Made by a program: the position numbers and the translations under genes. From CAYHOI01 sp964358175 (GTDB taxonomy: Bacteria > Margulisbacteria > Riflemargulisbacteria > GWF2-35-9), in NCBI GenBank assembly GCA_964358175.1, contig CAYHOI010000097.1:1-6864 (forward strand): a stretch of 6,864 nt of DNA. Reading direction: 5' to 3'. Under the pieces are notes generated by a model that saw only the letters and a list, made by a program, of their open reading frames with translations, was not told the DNA's origin and made no database searches. Positions 5,430-6,864 of the stretch are shown one piece after another; positions within the stretch are counted from its first letter, which is position 1; every line of letters starts with the position of its first letter.

Positions 5430-6510
5430 GAAACCTCAGCCAAAAGAACAAGGTTCCCAGTAGGAAGAGTCCATTCGGCATCCATGCAGCGAGCATCGGG
5501 CTGAGTTTGGATCCAAAACCCAAAGCCCTGAAAAATGCAGTTACAAAGAAAAAAAGTGCAATCGTCCCAAATGTCATGAAGACAGCAACAATCAGACCCC
5601 AGACATCTCGGCTCGACCTCACAAACACAAGGATCAAACAGGCTCCCAACAATGCAAAAACAAGATTAATAAAGGGTAAGGACCACTTCAGGTTCAGTTC
5701 GGTATGCAATACATGGGTACTCAGTCCGGCCGCAGCCACAAGTTTAACCTCTTTACTTAGCTCCTTGATGCTCATCTCCCGGGTATTCTTGGGTTTGGAA
5801 TAGACTCCTTCCAGCTGATAGTTCACTTTTATCTTCATCTCATCAAACTGTGCTTCGTACGCCAGGAAGCCATCAGGCGTAAATCGGTGAATCTTTCCAT
5901 GGGTTAACGTCCAAGACTGATCATCCCAACGAGCTTGATCAGCCAAAAGAATCCGGGGATGAGATCCCTCAAGCTCGTATATCATAATTCCGCTCATCAC
6001 ATGAGTGGTTCGGTTTAGCTTGTTGATATAGAACACCCTATTTCCCACATCTCGGAAAAAAGTATCCTCCTCAATCACTGGAATCGCAGATTTGATGATA
6101 ACCTTTTGTATCAACGTGTTTGCACGATAATTCATCCAGGGAACAGCGACCTCGTTAAGTGCAAATGACAAAAATGTAATGACACAGCCGAATATCATCA
6201 CCGGTCTAATCAATCGTTCATAGGGAATCCCCGAGGACCAATAGACAAGAGCCTCATTATCTTTGACGAGTCGAAACGTCACCATCATCGTCGCAAACAA
6301 CGTCGCTATAGGAAAAAAAAGAACCGCAATAGCTGGAATCTTAAAGAGGAGAATCCTGAGAACAACCTCTATTGAAATGCCACGGTTAACAAGATAATCA
6401 AGTAACGAGAATATTAAATCTGCCAGCCCGACGAGCACAAGACCAGCTACGGCAACCAAAAACGCAAATGCCAGGTCGATTATTGTATGAGAATCATATC
6501 TCCCTGGCAT
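5416..6510 (-). CDS. LptF/LptG-family LPS export permease (YjgP/YjgQ)
   Basis: Members of this family form the inner-membrane permease of the LptB2FG transporter, which extracts lipopolysaccharide from the inner membrane and passes it to the periplasmic LptC-LptA bridge. The 364-residue protein has the expected layout: three N-terminal membrane segments (about 10-34, 53-78 and 100-122), a periplasmic beta-rich jellyroll domain (about 125-265), and three C-terminal segments (about 275-297, 303-328 and 338-360). Conserved family patterns include DYLVNRGI, LVKDNEALVYWSSGI and LNEVAVPWMNYRA. Sequence alone does not separate LptF from LptG. The ATG at 6510 is the only start before an upstream in-frame stop, which is the rpsU stop codon, 12 nt away in the same frame. 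Its ribosome binding site is weak, suggesting coupling to rpsU. The N-terminus (MPGRYDSHTIID) lacks the basic residues common in relatives. Confidence 0.9.
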   Translation of the reverse strand: MPGRYDSHTIIDLAFAFLVAVAGLVLVGLADLIFSLLDYLVNRGISIEVVLRILLFKIPAIAVLFFPIATLFATMMVTFRLVKDNEALVYWSSGIPYERLIRPVMIFGCVITFLSFALNEVAVPWMNYRANTLIQKVIIKSAIPVIEEDTFFRDVGNRVFYINKLNRTTHVMSGIMIYELEGSHPRILLADQARWDDQSWTLTHGKIHRFTPDGFLAYEAQFDEMKIKVNYQLEGVYSKPKNTREMSIKELSKEVKLVAAAGLSTHVLHTELNLKWSLPFINLVFALLGACLILVFVRSSRDVWGLIVAVFMTFGTIALFFFVTAFFRALGFGSKLSPMLAAWMPNGLFLLGTLFFWLRFRLRG

Positions 6511-6522
6511 AAGCCAAAACGC

Positions 6523-6720
6523 TTACCACTCATCCGCAACTTGCTGTGCCCTGTTTCGCCTAACCGCCTGACGAGACACACGACTTTTGACTTCAGAAGG
6601 TTTTTCATAAAACTCTTTTTTCTTGGCCTCTAAAAGAATACCTTCATCCTTTACTTTTTTCTTAAAGCGACGAAGCATCTTATCAAAGGGCTCATTGGGC
6701 TTCTTTTCCGTTTCCGCCAT
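6523..6720 (-). CDS. rpsU: 30S ribosomal protein bS21
   Basis: bS21 is a small, very basic protein of the 30S ribosomal platform near the anti-Shine-Dalgarno end of 16S rRNA, with a role in translation initiation. The 65-residue product matches the family along its whole length: NEPFDKMLRRFKKK, then EGILLEAKKKEFYEKPS, then a basic tail rich in R and K, compared with about 71 residues in E. coli. I chose the ATG at 6720. A GTG four codons upstream (6732) is in frame, but it would leave only 1 nt after the AAAGGA at 6734-6739, whereas the ATG has 13 nt, which is long but workable. It is followed after 12 nt by the LptF/G-family gene in the same frame and probably shares its transcript, driven by the promoter at 6763-6791. 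Confidence 0.95.
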   Translation of the reverse strand: MAETEKKPNEPFDKMLRRFKKKVKDEGILLEAKKKEFYEKPSEVKSRVSRQAVRRNRAQQVADEW

Positions 6721-6733
6721 TAAAATAAACACA

Positions 6734-6739
6734 TCCTTT
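6734..6739 (-). promoter_or_regulatory. rpsU ribosome binding site
   Basis: AAAGGA on the minus strand lies 13 nt upstream of the ATG at 6720 and 1 nt upstream of the in-frame GTG at 6732. The spacing rules out the GTG better than it supports the ATG. The long spacing may mean modest initiation. Confidence 0.55.
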
Positions 6740-6762
6740 CATTTCAAACTTACACACCAACA

Positions 6763-6791
6763 AGTATCACGGAAGAAGCAGGAACTGTCAA
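6763..6791 (-). promoter_or_regulatory. Sigma70-type promoter upstream of rpsU
   Basis: A perfect TTGACA (6786-6791) is followed after 17 nt by GATACT (6763-6768, 4 of 6 matches to TATAAT) on the minus strand. The predicted start is near 6756, giving a leader of about 36 nt before the rpsU ATG. A GGGCGCCC palindrome at 6793-6800 lies just upstream; its role, if any, is unknown. Confidence 0.65.
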
Positions 6792-6837
6792 CGGGCGCCC
6801 TAAAACTGCTGTAACCGATGAGTTTCTGGGGGGTGGC

Positions 6838-6857
6838 GGTTTACGGTTTACGGTGAA
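6838..6857 (+). repeat. Short repeat shared with the purA-upstream element
   Basis: GGTTTAC occurs twice in tandem from 6838, ending in GGTTTACGGTGAA at 6845-6857. The same 13-mer occurs in reverse orientation at 5119-5131, in the right arm of the inverted-repeat element. The window ends 7 bases later, so this may be the edge of another copy. Confidence 0.5.
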
Positions 6858-6864
6858 TTTGGCA

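Noticed and set aside
5291..5803. Open frame of about 170 codons on the plus strand, opposite the permease gene and 6S region
   Set aside because: Its composition (many K, S, P, no domain) is what antisense of a membrane protein gives. The opposite strand carries a full-length LptF/G-family protein and a structured RNA.
6838..6857. Start of a CRISPR array or other tandem array
   Set aside because: The tandem unit is only 7 bp, has two copies, and has no spacers.

Overview
The window looks like chromosomal DNA of a diderm (Gram-negative) bacterium with moderate GC. An LptF/LptG-family lipopolysaccharide transporter permease implies an LPS-type outer membrane. Strong AGGAGG-type ribosome binding sites precede several genes, and housekeeping genes are packed tightly on the minus strand. 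I cannot name the phylum from the sequence alone.

Layout from left to right. Positions 1-670 hold the C-terminal part of a large serine recombinase on the plus strand, open at the left edge. Its last 25 codons are the antisense of a tRNA-Gln(CUG) gene at 593-666 (minus). This is the usual geometry of an integrated element joined to its tRNA attachment site, with the element extending left out of the window. The rest reads on the minus strand, in transcription order from right to left: rpsU (bS21), an lptF/lptG-family permease gene, a probable 6S RNA with its own sigma70-type promoter, a roughly 160-bp inverted-repeat element, then purA, argG, argH and ndk, ending at the tRNA-Gln.

purA-argG-argH-ndk is a compact block: 20-nt and 3-nt gaps and then an 8-nt overlap. 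The first three genes share chemistry: PurA and ArgG each join aspartate to a substrate, and ArgH releases fumarate from ArgG's product. Ndk regenerates GTP, which PurA consumes. The 445-bp gap between the permease gene and purA is not empty. It contains the 6S RNA candidate and the inverted-repeat element, whose outer end lies 8 bp from the purA ribosome binding site. The repeat word GGTTTACGGTGAA recurs at the right edge of the window, so the element is probably one of a dispersed family.

I see no defence system, CRISPR array, toxin-antitoxin pair or biosynthetic cluster. The observations most worth following up are the 6S RNA candidate, the inverted-repeat element placed where the purA operon promoter would be expected, and the recombinase-tRNA junction.
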